DNA from: Arthrobacter frigidicola
GTDB lineage: Bacteria > Actinomycetota > Actinomycetes > Actinomycetales > Micrococcaceae
Direction: 5' to 3'
NCBI GenBank assembly: GCA_003602285.1
Contig: QZVU01000009.1
Span: 87,609 to 151,608 of the forward strand
DNA: 64,000 nt
Shown piece after piece: positions 1-9,432 of this stretch. Within the stretch, counting starts at the first letter, position 1. Each line of letters begins with the position of its first letter. Below the pieces are notes generated by a model, which saw only the letters and a program-made list of their open reading frames with translations, ran no database searches and was not told where the DNA came from. Both the position numbers and the translations under genes were made by a program.

Positions 1-954
1 TTTCTGGCGGCTCTGGCCGATGCCCACGCCGAACCATCCGCCCGATGCCATGGCGAACAGGCCGTTGTCGGACTGCAGGCACAGGTCGGCGCCGTCCTCG
101 CAGTTCAGCCGCAGCCAGGCGCTGATGCGCCCGCCGCGGTTGGCGCTGGTGGCCACCATGAGGGTTCCGATGAGCGCTATGCCGACGCCGGCGAGGAGGA
201 ACATCTTCAGCGGTGCCCCGGCGAAGAACAGGGCAGCGGCGGCGATCATCATCAGGATCATGCCGGTGCCGAGGTCACCGCCGAGCAGCACCAGGCCGAT
301 GGGCAGCCCGCCCAGGGGCAGGGCGGGAATCAGGGCGTGCTTCCAGTCCCGGATCAGGCCCTTCTTGCGCTCGAGGACCGTGGCGAACCACAGGGCAAGG
401 GCGAGTTTGGCCGGCTCGGAGGGCTGGAAGGACTGGCTGCCGATCATGATCCAGTTCTTGTTGCCGTTGATGCTGACGCCGATGACGAGCACCAGGATCA
501 ACAGCACCACCGCAACGCCCAGGCCGGGCCAGGCCAGGGCCTTGTAGAGCCGGGGCCCGAAGCGGGAAAGGATGAACATCAGCACCACCCCGGCGCCGGC
601 CCACACCGCCTGCTTCAGGAAGAGGTCGAACTCCTCCTTGCCCTCGGAGATCGCCTCGACCGAGGACGCCGAGAGCACCATGAGCAGGCCGATCGCCGTC
701 AGGGCGAGGGCTGCGCCGAGGATCAGATAGTAGCTCGAGCCGCTGGGCCTGCGGTCGGTTCCCTCGAGGAACCGCCAGCCCCGCGCCGCCGCTGCCCGGA
801 TCCCGCGGCGCGGTGCCGGGGCGGGGGAGCCCTTGGCCGGCGTCGTGCCGGTGCTGCGGCCGGCCGGTGCTCCGGCGGCACGCCCGGCCGCTGCTCCGGC
901 GGTACGGGCGGCCGCGGGCCTGCGCCCGGGGTGCCGGGTGGGGGTGGTAACCAT
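1..954 (-). CDS. ftsW: FtsW, lipid II polymerase (SEDS family), 3' part outside window
   Basis: SEDS-family glycosyltransferase that polymerises lipid II at the septum together with the penicillin-binding protein FtsI. The visible 318 codons begin with a basic, Ala/Pro/Arg-rich cytoplasmic tail of about 60 residues. Hydrophobic segments follow (for example the stretch LILGAALALTAIGLLMVLSA) and the family-typical region around GNKNWI and QPSEPAKLAL. The ATG at 954-952 directly abuts the murD stop codon TAG (957-955), so the two genes are translationally coupled. The reading frame is open to base 1, so the C-terminal membrane segments lie beyond the window. Position at the end of the mur series matches the usual actinobacterial dcw order. 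Confidence 0.93.
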   Translation of the reverse strand, partial: MVTTPTRHPGRRPAAARTAGAAAGRAAGAPAGRSTGTTPAKGSPAPAPRRGIRAAAARGWRFLEGTDRRPSGSSYYLILGAALALTAIGLLMVLSASSVEAISEGKEEFDLFLKQAVWAGAGVVLMFILSRFGPRLYKALAWPGLGVAVVLLILVLVIGVSINGNKNWIMIGSQSFQPSEPAKLALALWFATVLERKKGLIRDWKHALIPALPLGGLPIGLVLLGGDLGTGMILMMIAAAALFFAGAPLKMFLLAGVGIALIGTLMVATSANRGGRISAWLRLNCEDGADLCLQSDNGLFAMASGGWFGVGIGQSRQK

Positions 955-2511
955 CTAGAGCTCCTTCGCGGTTGGTGCCTGCCCCTCCACCAGCGCTCGA
1001 ACCGCCGTGGCAAAGGCATCACCCCGGTGGGCGTATGAGGAGAACTGATCCATTGAGGCGGCGGCCGGTGCGAGCAGGACAGTGTCGCCCTCCCCGGCGA
1101 GGCGGGCCGCCTCGGAGACCGCCCATTCCATCACCTGCGCACCCTCTCCCCCGCCCTCGGGGTGTCCGTTTCCAGTGTGACTGGTGTGCCAGCTGATGAT
1201 GGGCACATCGGGAGCGTGTCGGTGCAGGGCCTCCTGCAGTGCCGTGCTGCCGGTCCCGATCAGCACCACGGCCCGCAGGCGGGCGGCGTGGGTGCGGACG
1301 AGGTCGTCGTAGGCGACGCCCTTGGAGAGGCCCCCGGCGATCCAGACCACCGAGGTGAAGGCGGCCAGGGAGGCCGAGGCGGCGTGCGGATTGGTGGCCT
1401 TGGAGTCGTTGATCCACAGCACGCCCCCGGCGGAGGCGATGGCCTCAATGCGGTGCGCGCCCGGGGAGTAGGTGCGGATCCCCTCCCGGACGGCGGCCGG
1501 AGAGATGCCCGCGGCCCGCACCAGGGCGGCGGCCGCCAGCGCGTTGGCCACGAGGTGGCGCGGCACGACGTCCCCAAGTTCACGGACCGACGCCAGTTCG
1601 GCGGCCGAGTCCCTGCGCTGTTCGATGAAGGCCCGGTCGACGAGGAGGTCCTCGACGACGCCCATCATGCTCACCGCGGGCGTGCCGGTGGTGAAGCCGA
1701 CCGCCCGGCAGCCTTCGATCACGTCGGCTTCCTCGACCATCACCTCGGTCTCGTGCTGCTCGGCGTTGTAAATGCAGGCGATGCGGGTGCGGTCGTAGAT
1801 CTTGGCCTTCGCCGCGGCGTAGGCCTCGTAGCTGCCGTGCCAGTCGACGTGGTCCTCGGCGATATTGAGGCACACGCTGGCCAGCGCCGAAATGGACTCG
1901 CTCCAGTGGAGCTGGAAGCTGGAGAGCTCCACGGCGAGGAAGTCGAATCCCTGCGGGTCGCGGATCACATCGAGGATGGGTGTGCCGACGTTCCCGGCGG
2001 CCACGGCGCGCTTCCCCGCGGCCAGCAGCATCGACTCGGTCAGGCCGACCGTGGTCGTCTTGCCGTTCGTGCCGGTGATGGTGAGCCATTCAGCGGTGGG
2101 CCGGCCCTCGCGGATCCGCACCCGCCAGGCCAGCTCGACGTCGCCCCAGATGGGGATGCCCGCACCGGCGGCGGCCGCCAGCAGGGGCTGGGCCGGGCTC
2201 CACCCGGGCGAGGCGATGATCAGCTCGGGCGCCTGCCCGTCGACCAGCGGGACACCGATGGTGGAGTCGGCGCCGAGGAGAACCTCGCGGACGCCGACGA
2301 TCCGCAGCGTGTCGGCCTTGGCCAGGTTGTCCTCCGAGTCGGAGCCGTCGACGACGACGACGACCGCGCCGAGCTCCACAAGGGTGTCGGCGGCGGAGAA
2401 GCCCGAGGCGCCGATGCCGGCGACGACGACGCGCAGCCCCCGCCAGTCGGCGTCCCAGCTCGTGAGCCCCGCCAGCCGTCCTGCCGCATCCGATTCCGAA
2501 ATGTCCGTCAA
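955..2511 (-). CDS. murD: UDP-N-acetylmuramoyl-L-alanine--D-glutamate ligase
   Basis: MurD adds D-glutamate to UDP-MurNAc-L-Ala in the cytoplasmic phase of peptidoglycan synthesis. About 518 residues, somewhat longer than the common 440-480. The N-terminal Rossmann part contains VVVAGIGASGFSAADTL, and the Mur-ligase ATP loop is ITGTNGKTTT. The best start is TTG at 2511: it overlaps the mraY stop as TTGA (2511-2508), the tightest possible coupling, and the residues after it (TDISESDAAGRLAGL) lead straight into the MurD fold. The frame stays open further upstream, but that part runs antisense-in-frame through mraY and is not coding. Read between mraY and ftsW. Confidence 0.94.
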   Translation of the reverse strand: MTDISESDAAGRLAGLTSWDADWRGLRVVVAGIGASGFSAADTLVELGAVVVVVDGSDSEDNLAKADTLRIVGVREVLLGADSTIGVPLVDGQAPELIIASPGWSPAQPLLAAAAGAGIPIWGDVELAWRVRIREGRPTAEWLTITGTNGKTTTVGLTESMLLAAGKRAVAAGNVGTPILDVIRDPQGFDFLAVELSSFQLHWSESISALASVCLNIAEDHVDWHGSYEAYAAAKAKIYDRTRIACIYNAEQHETEVMVEEADVIEGCRAVGFTTGTPAVSMMGVVEDLLVDRAFIEQRRDSAAELASVRELGDVVPRHLVANALAAAALVRAAGISPAAVREGIRTYSPGAHRIEAIASAGGVLWINDSKATNPHAASASLAAFTSVVWIAGGLSKGVAYDDLVRTHAARLRAVVLIGTGSTALQEALHRHAPDVPIISWHTSHTGNGHPEGGGEGAQVMEWAVSEAARLAGEGDTVLLAPAAASMDQFSSYAHRGDAFATAVRALVEGQAPTAKEL

Positions 2512-3608
2512 CCCACTACCCAATCCGCATAGAAAATACCGAGTGCCACGGCCACGAAGAGGCCGCCGAGGATCCAGAACCGCACCACGACCGTGACCTC
2601 CTGCCAGCCCTTCAGCTCGAAGTGGTGCTGCAGCGGCGCCATCTTGAAAACGCGCTTTCCGCCGGTCGCCTTGAAGTAGCCGACCTGGATGATCACCGAG
2701 AGGGTGATCATCACGAACAGGCCCGCCATGACCACGAGCAGGAGCTGGGTCCGGGAGAGGATCGCGAAGCCGGCGATCGCGCCGCCGATCGCGAGGGAGC
2801 CGGTGTCGCCCATGAAGATCTTCGCCGGCGAGGTGTTCCACCAGAGGAAGCCCACCAGCGCGCCGGCCATCGATCCGGCGATGAGCGCCAGGTCCAGCGG
2901 GTCGCGCACCTCGTAGCAGACGTTCACGGGGACCTGCAGGGAGCCGCAGCTCTGGTTGGACTGCCAGATGCCCATCAGCATGTACGCGGCGAAGACGAGG
3001 ATGGAGGCCCCCGCGGCGAGCCCGTCGAGCCCGTCTGCGAGGTTCACCCCGTTGGTGGCGGCAGTCATGATCAGGTTCGACCACAGGACGAACAGGATCG
3101 CCCCGACCAGCGTGCCCGCGAAGGCGAGGTCCACCGAGGTGTCCCGCAGGAAGGAGATGGCCGTCGAGGCCGGCGTGCGGCCCTGCTCGTCCGGGAACTG
3201 GAGGGCCAGCACCGCGAAGAGGATGCCGACGAAACTCTGCCCGGCGATCTTCGCGCCGGCGCTGAGCCCGAGGCTGCGCTGCTTGGAGATCTTGATGTAG
3301 TCGTCGAAGAAACCGACAGCGCCCATCCCGGCCGTCACCAGCAGCAGGAGCAGTCCCGAGACGCTCGGCCCGGTCGAGGCGCCGAGCAGAGCCATCACGC
3401 CGTGGGTGAGGAAGTAGGCGAGCAGCACCGAGCCGACGATCACCGCGCCGCCCATGGTGGGGGTGCCGCGCTTGGTGTGGTGCGCCGTCGGGCCGTCGTC
3501 GCGGATGAACTGGCCGTAGCTCTTCCGGACCAGGAGCTTGATGAACAGTGGAGTGCCGACAAGTGCGAAGAACAGCGCCGACGCCGAACCGATCAGGAGG
3601 GCGATCAC
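2508..3608 (-). CDS. mraY: Phospho-N-acetylmuramoyl-pentapeptide-transferase
   Basis: Integral membrane enzyme that transfers phospho-MurNAc-pentapeptide onto undecaprenyl phosphate, giving lipid I. 366 residues, the normal family length, with about ten hydrophobic segments. Family signatures are visible: the cytoplasmic loop with HHTKRGTPTMGG, the aspartates of FFDDYIK, the NLADGLDGLA stretch, and the loop ending in PLQHHFELKGW. The ATG at 3608 overlaps the murF stop by four bases (ATGA, 3608-3605), and its own stop overlaps the murD start, so murF, mraY and murD behave as one coupled unit. Confidence 0.97.
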   Translation of the reverse strand: MIALLIGSASALFFALVGTPLFIKLLVRKSYGQFIRDDGPTAHHTKRGTPTMGGAVIVGSVLLAYFLTHGVMALLGASTGPSVSGLLLLLVTAGMGAVGFFDDYIKISKQRSLGLSAGAKIAGQSFVGILFAVLALQFPDEQGRTPASTAISFLRDTSVDLAFAGTLVGAILFVLWSNLIMTAATNGVNLADGLDGLAAGASILVFAAYMLMGIWQSNQSCGSLQVPVNVCYEVRDPLDLALIAGSMAGALVGFLWWNTSPAKIFMGDTGSLAIGGAIAGFAILSRTQLLLVVMAGLFVMITLSVIIQVGYFKATGGKRVFKMAPLQHHFELKGWQEVTVVVRFWILGGLFVAVALGIFYADWVVG

Positions 3609-5140
3609 GGCTGCGGGCTCCTTCGTGGGGCAGTGCCGTCCGGGCTGGCGGCCGGAGGCTGGATGGGTTGCGGGTGCACTGGATCCGGCGAGCCGGCAGC
3701 ATCAGGGAGCAATGCTATCCGATCCCCCAGGAACCTCAGGCCCGCCCCGTTGGAGGACTTGAACAGCACGATGTCACCGGGCCGCAGCTCGGCCCGCAGC
3801 AGCGCCTCGGCCGCCTCGGCATCGGGCACCTGCTGGATCTCATCGCCCCAGGAGCCTTCGAGCAGGGCGCCGTTGAACAGGGCGCGGACGTTGTCGCCGC
3901 CGACGACGACGAGCTTGGAGATGTTCAGCCGTACGACGACCCGGCCGAGGAGGTCGTGCTCCTCGATCGAGGACTCCCCCAGTTCGAGCATCTCGCCCAG
4001 TACGGCCCAGGTGCGGCGCCGGCCGGCTCCGAGTTCGGCCAGGGTGCGCAGGGCAGCCCGCATCGACTCCGGGTTGGCGTTGTAGGCGTCGTTGATCACG
4101 GTGACCCCGTCGGCCCGCTCGGTGAGTTCCATCCGCCAGCGGCTCTTCGCGGCCTGGGTGCGCAGCGCGGAGGCGATGCGCTCCCCGGGCACGCCGAGGG
4201 CCCAGCCCACGGAGGCGGCCGCGAGCAGGTTGGCCGTGTGGTGGAGGCCCAGCAGCGGGGACACCACGGGGTGGGAGGTCCCGTCGGGGAGCACGAGGTC
4301 GAAGGCGGGGTGGCCCTCGGACGTCGTGGTGCTGCCGGCCGCGGTCAGGATGTCGCCGTCGGCGGCCTCGAAGTCCCCGGAGGAGGTGAAGTAGACGCGC
4401 CGGGCGCTGGTGCGCGAGCGCATGGCCAGCACGCGCTCGTCGTCGGCGTTGATCACGGCCGTCGCCCCGGGACCCAGGGCGGCGAACAGCTCGCCCTTGG
4501 CGCGGGCGATGGCCTCCACCCCGCCGAACTCGCCCACGTGGGCGGACCCGACGCCGAGCACGACGCCGATGTCCGGCTGAACCATGTCCGCAAGGTAGGT
4601 GATGTTGCCGGCCTTCGTGGCACCCATTTCGATAATGAGGTAGCGCGTTCCGTAGTCGGCGCGGAACACCGTCAGCGGCACCCCGACCTCGCCGTTGTAG
4701 GACCCGGTTGGCGCCACGGTGGTGCCTTCGGCGCCCAGCAGGCCGGCCAGAAGGTCCTTGGTGGTGGTCTTCCCTGCCGATCCGGTGATGCCCACGACGG
4801 TCAGCGGCCCGCTGGCGCGGAGCCGGCGCACGGACTCGGCGGCGAGGACCCCCATGGCGAGCACGGCGTCGGGCACGATCACGGCGGGCAGGTCGGATCC
4901 GTCGGTTCCGCTGACCGGGCGCTCGGCGAGGGCCAGGACGGCGCCCGCGGCGAAGGCCTGGGCCGCGTAGTCGTGGCCGTCGGTGACCTCGCCGGGTTTG
5001 GCGATGAACAGGCCCCCCGGGAGGACCTCGCGCGAGTCGGTGGCCGCGGAGGTGACGGTGAGGGTGGGGTTTCGGCTGGCGCCCTGTGAGAGGTGGCCCC
5101 CGGTGAGTGCCGCGATGTCGGCTGCGCTGAATTCAATCAT
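3605..5140 (-). CDS. murF: UDP-N-acetylmuramoyl-tripeptide--D-alanyl-D-alanine ligase
   Basis: MurF adds the D-Ala-D-Ala dipeptide to UDP-MurNAc-tripeptide, finishing the cytoplasmic precursor. 511 residues. The N-terminal substrate domain starts MIEFSAADIAALTGG, the ATP loop is ITGSAGKTTTKDLLAG, and the central domain has VINADDERVL and NDAYNANPESM, typical of MurF. The last 30 or so residues are Pro-rich and lie beyond the conserved C-terminal domain. It starts seven bases after murE stops and overlaps mraY by four bases. Confidence 0.96.
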   Translation of the reverse strand: MIEFSAADIAALTGGHLSQGASRNPTLTVTSAATDSREVLPGGLFIAKPGEVTDGHDYAAQAFAAGAVLALAERPVSGTDGSDLPAVIVPDAVLAMGVLAAESVRRLRASGPLTVVGITGSAGKTTTKDLLAGLLGAEGTTVAPTGSYNGEVGVPLTVFRADYGTRYLIIEMGATKAGNITYLADMVQPDIGVVLGVGSAHVGEFGGVEAIARAKGELFAALGPGATAVINADDERVLAMRSRTSARRVYFTSSGDFEAADGDILTAAGSTTTSEGHPAFDLVLPDGTSHPVVSPLLGLHHTANLLAAASVGWALGVPGERIASALRTQAAKSRWRMELTERADGVTVINDAYNANPESMRAALRTLAELGAGRRRTWAVLGEMLELGESSIEEHDLLGRVVVRLNISKLVVVGGDNVRALFNGALLEGSWGDEIQQVPDAEAAEALLRAELRPGDIVLFKSSNGAGLRFLGDRIALLPDAAGSPDPVHPQPIQPPAASPDGTAPRRSPQP

Positions 5141-5146
5141 GACGGT

Positions 5147-6808
5147 CTAGGACTCTATCGCCACAGGCGTGCGCACAGAGAATCCGTGCCTTGTCAACGA
5201 GGCGGCGAGCTCCACGCGGTCGTCGAGGGCGTGGTTGACGCCCTTGATCTCCTGCCAGACCTCGTGGCCGCGGCCCGCGACCAGGACGGTGTCCTGCTCC
5301 CCCGCCATCGCCACGGCTGCCTCGATGGCCTCCGCCCGGGGGAACACCTCGAGCACCTCGCAGGCAAGGTTTTCGGCCCGCACCGCGGCCAGCGCGCCGT
5401 CGAGGACCCCGCGCCGGATCTGCGCCTCGTCCTCGTCGTGCGGGTCGTCGTCGGTGACGATGACCACGTCGGCGAGCCGCGCCGCGGCCGCCCCCATGAT
5501 GGGCCGCTTCGTCTCATCGCGCTGTCCGGTGGCGCCGAAGACGATGATGACCCGGGAGCCGGGATCGGGGCGCCGCACCGCGGCGAGGGTCCGCACCAGG
5601 GCGTCGGGGTTGTGGGCGAAGTCCACAATGCCTGTCGGGGCGTCGCTGATGAGCTGCATCCGCCCGGGCACCTGCACCGTGAAGGGATCGTGTGCGGCGG
5701 CGGCCCGCTGCAGGTCCTCCGGGTCCACCCCGGAGGCGAGCACCATCACCGCGGCGAGGGCCGCGTTGGAGACATTGAACGTGCCTGGAAGGCCCGTGGA
5801 CAGCGCCAGGGCCGTCCCGCCGGGCCCGCGCAGGGTGAACCGGTGGCCCAGGCCCGCCGGTTCGGTCGCCTCGACCGTCCAGTCAGCCGGCGCACCAACC
5901 GGTGCGTCCGGGTCGGTGCGCAGGGTCACCACCGGCCCGGTGGCGGCCGCGGCCATCTGCGTGCCCCACTCGTCATCGACGGTGACCACGCCGACGCGGG
6001 AGCGTGCGGCGCCGAAGAGGGAGGCCTTGACGGCGAAGTAGGACTCCATGTCGCCGTGCAGGTCGAGGTGGTCCTGGGTGAGGTTGGTGAAACCGGCGAC
6101 GTCGAACACCACGCCGTCGACCCGGCCGTATTCGAGGGCGTGGGAAGAGACCTCCATGGCGGCCGCGCCGAGTCCCCGCTCGCGCATCAGGGCCAGGAGG
6201 GAGTGGACCTGCGGCGATTCGGGGGTGGTGAGGGTGCTCGGGATGGCTTCGGCTCCGGCGAGGATCTCGATGGTGCCGATCAGCCCCGTGGTGCGGCCCA
6301 GGGCCCGCAGGAGGGCGTTGATGAAGTAGGTGGTGGTGGTCTTGCCGTTGGTGCCGGTCACTCCGAAGAGCACCGGCCGGGCGGCGTCGGCGGGCTGGCT
6401 GGCGAACACGGCGGCCGACAGCGGGCCGACGAGCAGCCGGGGACGTTCCGCCACGAGGACGGGGAGCGCGGAGGGGACGGGTCCCGACCCGATCAGGGCG
6501 GCGCCCTCGGCGTCCGTCAGCACGGCGACGGCCCCGCCGGCGGCGGCCTGCGCGGTGAACTCGGCCCCGTGGCGCTGTGCGCCGGGCACGGCGATGTAGA
6601 GGTCGCCGGGCGCGGCGGCCCGGGAGTCCACGGCCACTCCGGTCACCCGCAGGGAGGCCAGCGCCGAATCCCGCACCGGCGCCCCGTCCACGGTGATGGC
6701 GGGCAGGGCGGCGTCGAGCCCGCCCAGGGCAGCGGCAAGGGACACCGGCTGGACATGCCGGGGCCTCATTCCAAGGCCTGCGGCGCTTGGAGGGGTGTTG
6801 ATTGACAC
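5147..6808 (-). CDS. murE: UDP-N-acetylmuramoyl-L-alanyl-D-glutamate ligase adding the diamino acid (probably L-lysine)
   Basis: MurE attaches the third residue of the stem peptide. 553 residues with the ATP loop VTGTNGKTTTTYFINALL and the hydroxyl-group region TPESPQVHSLLA. The motif that reads DNPR in meso-diaminopimelate enzymes is here DDPH (in VIVTDDDPHDEDEAQ), so the arginine that contacts the DAP carboxylate is missing. This points to L-lysine as substrate, as in Arthrobacter-type walls; that is inference from the family rule. The chosen start is GTG at 6808 with only a weak purine-rich leader; ATG at 6769 (MRPRHVQP) is an alternative. ftsI ends 18 bases upstream. Confidence 0.94.
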   Translation of the reverse strand: MSINTPPSAAGLGMRPRHVQPVSLAAALGGLDAALPAITVDGAPVRDSALASLRVTGVAVDSRAAAPGDLYIAVPGAQRHGAEFTAQAAAGGAVAVLTDAEGAALIGSGPVPSALPVLVAERPRLLVGPLSAAVFASQPADAARPVLFGVTGTNGKTTTTYFINALLRALGRTTGLIGTIEILAGAEAIPSTLTTPESPQVHSLLALMRERGLGAAAMEVSSHALEYGRVDGVVFDVAGFTNLTQDHLDLHGDMESYFAVKASLFGAARSRVGVVTVDDEWGTQMAAAATGPVVTLRTDPDAPVGAPADWTVEATEPAGLGHRFTLRGPGGTALALSTGLPGTFNVSNAALAAVMVLASGVDPEDLQRAAAAHDPFTVQVPGRMQLISDAPTGIVDFAHNPDALVRTLAAVRRPDPGSRVIIVFGATGQRDETKRPIMGAAAARLADVVIVTDDDPHDEDEAQIRRGVLDGALAAVRAENLACEVLEVFPRAEAIEAAVAMAGEQDTVLVAGRGHEVWQEIKGVNHALDDRVELAASLTRHGFSVRTPVAIES

Positions 6809-6826
6809 GGAGCTTTTACTTTCGGA

Positions 6827-8617
6827 TCAGTACTCGACGGGGTAGGCCTCGGGCTTACCCGCCGACGGTGGAACGTTCGATGCGTTGAGGACCTGCTTCA
6901 TCACCTTTTGGAATGACTCGCCCGGCACCAGGTAGTAGAGGTCGCCCTGCGGACGCTGCAGGGTCACCACCACAACGTATTCGGGGTCCTCGATCGGGGC
7001 GATCCCGGCATACGACAGAGTGTAGCCGTCGTATCCGCCGTTGGGCCCGGGCGCTTCGGCCGTGCCGGTCTTGGAACCCACCCGGTACTGCTCGAGCGCG
7101 CCGGACTTGCCCGAGCCTTCGACCGTGACGGTCTCGAGGAGCTTCTGCAGCTTCTTGGCCGTCGGTTCCGAGACGACCTCGGTGCCCTCGCCCTGGGGCA
7201 CCTTGTGCTCGGTGCCGTCCGGGTCGATGTAGGAGTCGATCAGGCGGGGTGGAAGCCGGACGCCGTCATTGGCGACCGTCTGGAACACCATGGCGGTGTG
7301 GAGGGCAGTCTGGGCCAGGCCCTGTCCGAAGAGGACCGTGTACTGCTGGCGGTCGTCCCAGGTTTCCGGCTTGGGCAGGAGGCCGCGGGTCTCGCCGTTG
7401 AGCCCCGTGTTCAGCTCCTCGCCGATCCCGAACTTCTTCAGCCAGTCGTAGCGCTGCTGCTTGGTGAGCTGCTCGCCGATCTTGACTGTGCCCGTGTTGA
7501 GCGACTTGGCGAAGATGCCGGCCACCGTGCGGCGCTCCTCGCCGTGCGCGTACGCGTCCTTGAACGTCTGGTTCCCCACGGTGTACAGCGGGGGGATCTC
7601 GAACCGGGTGGTCGGCTCGATGATCCCCTCCTCGAGGCCGGCGGCAAGGGTGATCAGCTTGGTGGTCGAGCCCGGCTCGAAGGCCGCGGTCACCGACAGC
7701 GGGTTGCGGAACTCCGGCGGGGTGGCCCCCGGATTGTTGGGGTCCGGCGTCGTGGATTCGGCGAGGGCCCGAATAGCTCCGGTCTTGGCCTCGACGACGA
7801 CGATATTGCCCCACTCGGCGTTGTAGTCCTTCACCTGCGAGGCGATGGTCTGCTGCGCGAACCACTGGAGGTCCTGGTCGATGGTGAGCTTCACGGACTG
7901 GCCGTCCTTCGCGGGCACGTCCTCGTTGGTGGCGTAGGGGATGCGGATCCCGTCGCCGCCGATCTCATAGGTCTTGCTGCCGGCCTTGCCGGTGAGCTTG
8001 TCGGTCAGGGACAGCTCCAGGCCCTCGCGCGGCTCCCCGTCTGGGCCGACGTAGCCGATGATCGACCCGGCCACCGAGCCGGCCGGGTAGGTGCGCACGC
8101 TGGTCTTGTCCGCGTACACGCCCGGCAGGCCGACGGCCAGGGCGCGGTTCTTGACCTCGGGGGTGACGGTGCGTGCCACGTAGTTGAAGCTCTTGTCCCC
8201 CTGAATGGAGGCGCGCAGGGTTTCGGCGTCGATGCCCAGCACGGCGGAGAGTTCCTGGAAGCCCTGCTCGATCGGCAGGTCGAGCTCCCGCTCGCCCAGC
8301 TCCTCGTTGTACCGGTCGAAGGTTTCGCCGCCGCTGAGCCGCTGGTCGACGACGATGTCGAAGCGTTCGACGCTGCGGGCGAAGTACTTCCCGTTGGCGT
8401 CGACGATGGACCCGCGCACCGGCTGCACCGCGGTGGTGGTGAGCCGCTTGGACAGCCCGGCCTGGGCCAGCCCGTTCAGGTCGAGGGCCTGCAGCTGGAA
8501 CAGCCGGACGCCAAGGACCAGCAGCAGGACCAGGACGAAGGCAAGCCCGACGCGCAGGCGCCGTGATCCGAGCGCGACGCGGAGGGCGTCCTGGCTGCCG
8601 GGTTTGGGGTGTGCCAC
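6827..8617 (-). CDS. ftsI: Septal penicillin-binding protein (class B PBP, transpeptidase)
   Basis: Class B PBP that cross-links peptidoglycan at the septum as partner of FtsW. 596 residues: a short cytoplasmic tail, one membrane anchor at about residues 22-42 (GLAFVLVLLLVLGVRLF), a PBP dimerisation domain, and a transpeptidase domain with all three active-site motifs: STTK (317-320, nucleophile Ser317), SLN (372-374) and KTG (516-518). The start is GTG at 8617. It lies 59 bases downstream of ftsL and 18 bases before murE. No PASTA domain is seen at the C-terminus, which ends shortly after the transpeptidase fold. Confidence 0.95.
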   Translation of the reverse strand: MAHPKPGSQDALRVALGSRRLRVGLAFVLVLLLVLGVRLFQLQALDLNGLAQAGLSKRLTTTAVQPVRGSIVDANGKYFARSVERFDIVVDQRLSGGETFDRYNEELGERELDLPIEQGFQELSAVLGIDAETLRASIQGDKSFNYVARTVTPEVKNRALAVGLPGVYADKTSVRTYPAGSVAGSIIGYVGPDGEPREGLELSLTDKLTGKAGSKTYEIGGDGIRIPYATNEDVPAKDGQSVKLTIDQDLQWFAQQTIASQVKDYNAEWGNIVVVEAKTGAIRALAESTTPDPNNPGATPPEFRNPLSVTAAFEPGSTTKLITLAAGLEEGIIEPTTRFEIPPLYTVGNQTFKDAYAHGEERRTVAGIFAKSLNTGTVKIGEQLTKQQRYDWLKKFGIGEELNTGLNGETRGLLPKPETWDDRQQYTVLFGQGLAQTALHTAMVFQTVANDGVRLPPRLIDSYIDPDGTEHKVPQGEGTEVVSEPTAKKLQKLLETVTVEGSGKSGALEQYRVGSKTGTAEAPGPNGGYDGYTLSYAGIAPIEDPEYVVVVTLQRPQGDLYYLVPGESFQKVMKQVLNASNVPPSAGKPEAYPVEY

Positions 8618-8676
8618 GTGGGGTCCTTGGTGGTCGCGGGAAGTTTTTGGGCGGGGGCCCGGCGGGGCCGGGGTTC

Positions 8677-9432
8677 CTAGCGGGAGCTGGGGAGCTGTGC
8701 GGGGCCGGGGATGGTACCGCCGGCGGGGCGCTCGGGTGCGGCAGCCTGACCGGGCGCATTGCGTGCCTGCTCCGGCAGCTCGACGGCCGGCCCCCGGGGC
8801 GCCGGAGCTTCTGCGGCCTGCCCTTCGGCGGCGTCGGCCGGCGCCGGGGCGGGCGCGGCCTCGGCAGCTGCCGGGGCGGGCTCCGGCTCCGCAGCGGCCT
8901 CCGGTGCCGCCGGCGGGGCGGGAACGGGGGCGTCGGAAGCCGTGACGACCTCGGGTGCGGCAATGAGCGCCTCGGGGGCGCTGCCTTCCTTGGCCGGTTC
9001 GGGGGTGCCGGTGACCTTTCCGGTTTCAACGTCGACGGAGCCGAACGTCGGGGAGGACACCATGCCGAGCTTGGTCGCCGCGGCCGCCAGATTCTGGGGC
9101 GCGCCGCGGTCTTCGAGGCGCTGGACGAGGGCTTCGTTCTCCTGGCTCAGCGCCACCTGCTGCCCGCGGAGCTGAACCAGCTCGTACTGAGTGCTCGAGA
9201 CGGAGATGTTGAGGATCAGCACGGCCACCAGCGCGGCGACCAGCAGTGCGCAGCTGAACACGGCGAAGGGCACGCGGCGGCGCGAGGCGCGCGCCGGAAC
9301 CACCGAGAGCGGTGTCCGGGGACGCTGGGGCGCTCCGGGCGAGGGCCTTCCACGACGGACGGGATGAGAGGCAAGGGCGCTGCTGCCGGAAGTCGCGGGT
9401 GGCCGGGTGTGCGCACTCAATGCCTGGCTCAT
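8677..9432 (-). CDS. ftsL: FtsL-like septum protein with a long Ala/Pro-rich tail
   Basis: Short bitopic division protein expected to sit between RsmH and FtsI and bridge the FtsQ/B/L and FtsW/I complexes. 251 residues. A basic cytoplasmic tail (1-55) is followed by a membrane helix (about 56-76, [20 protein letters not shown]). A heptad-like segment comes next ([30 protein letters not shown], broken here across two notes), then roughly 120 residues very rich in Ala, Pro and Glu with no recognisable fold. FtsL proteins are usually near 100-130 residues, so the tail is an extension. The call rests on topology and position more than on sequence. Its ATG overlaps the rsmH stop (ATGA, 9432-9429). 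Confidence 0.8.
   Translation of the reverse strand: MSQALSAHTRPPATSGSSALASHPVRRGRPSPGAPQRPRTPLSVVPARASRRRVPFAVFSCALLVAALVAVLILNISVSSTQYELVQLRGQQVALSQENEALVQRLEDRGAPQNLAAAATKLGMVSSPTFGSVDVETGKVTGTPEPAKEGSAPEALIAAPEVVTASDAPVPAPPAAPEAAAEPEPAPAAAEAAPAPAPADAAEGQAAEAPAPRGPAVELPEQARNAPGQAAAPERPAGGTIPGPAQLPSSR

Noticed and set aside
2622-4085. Long plus-strand open frame opposite mraY and murF (487 codons)
   Set aside because: It is the antisense shadow of two well-conserved Mur genes; its translation is His/Arg/Gly/Asp-rich with no motif, as expected from high GC.
5093-6805. 570-codon plus-strand open frame opposite murE
   Set aside because: Antisense to a complete murE with all ligase motifs; composition is typical of GC-driven open frames.
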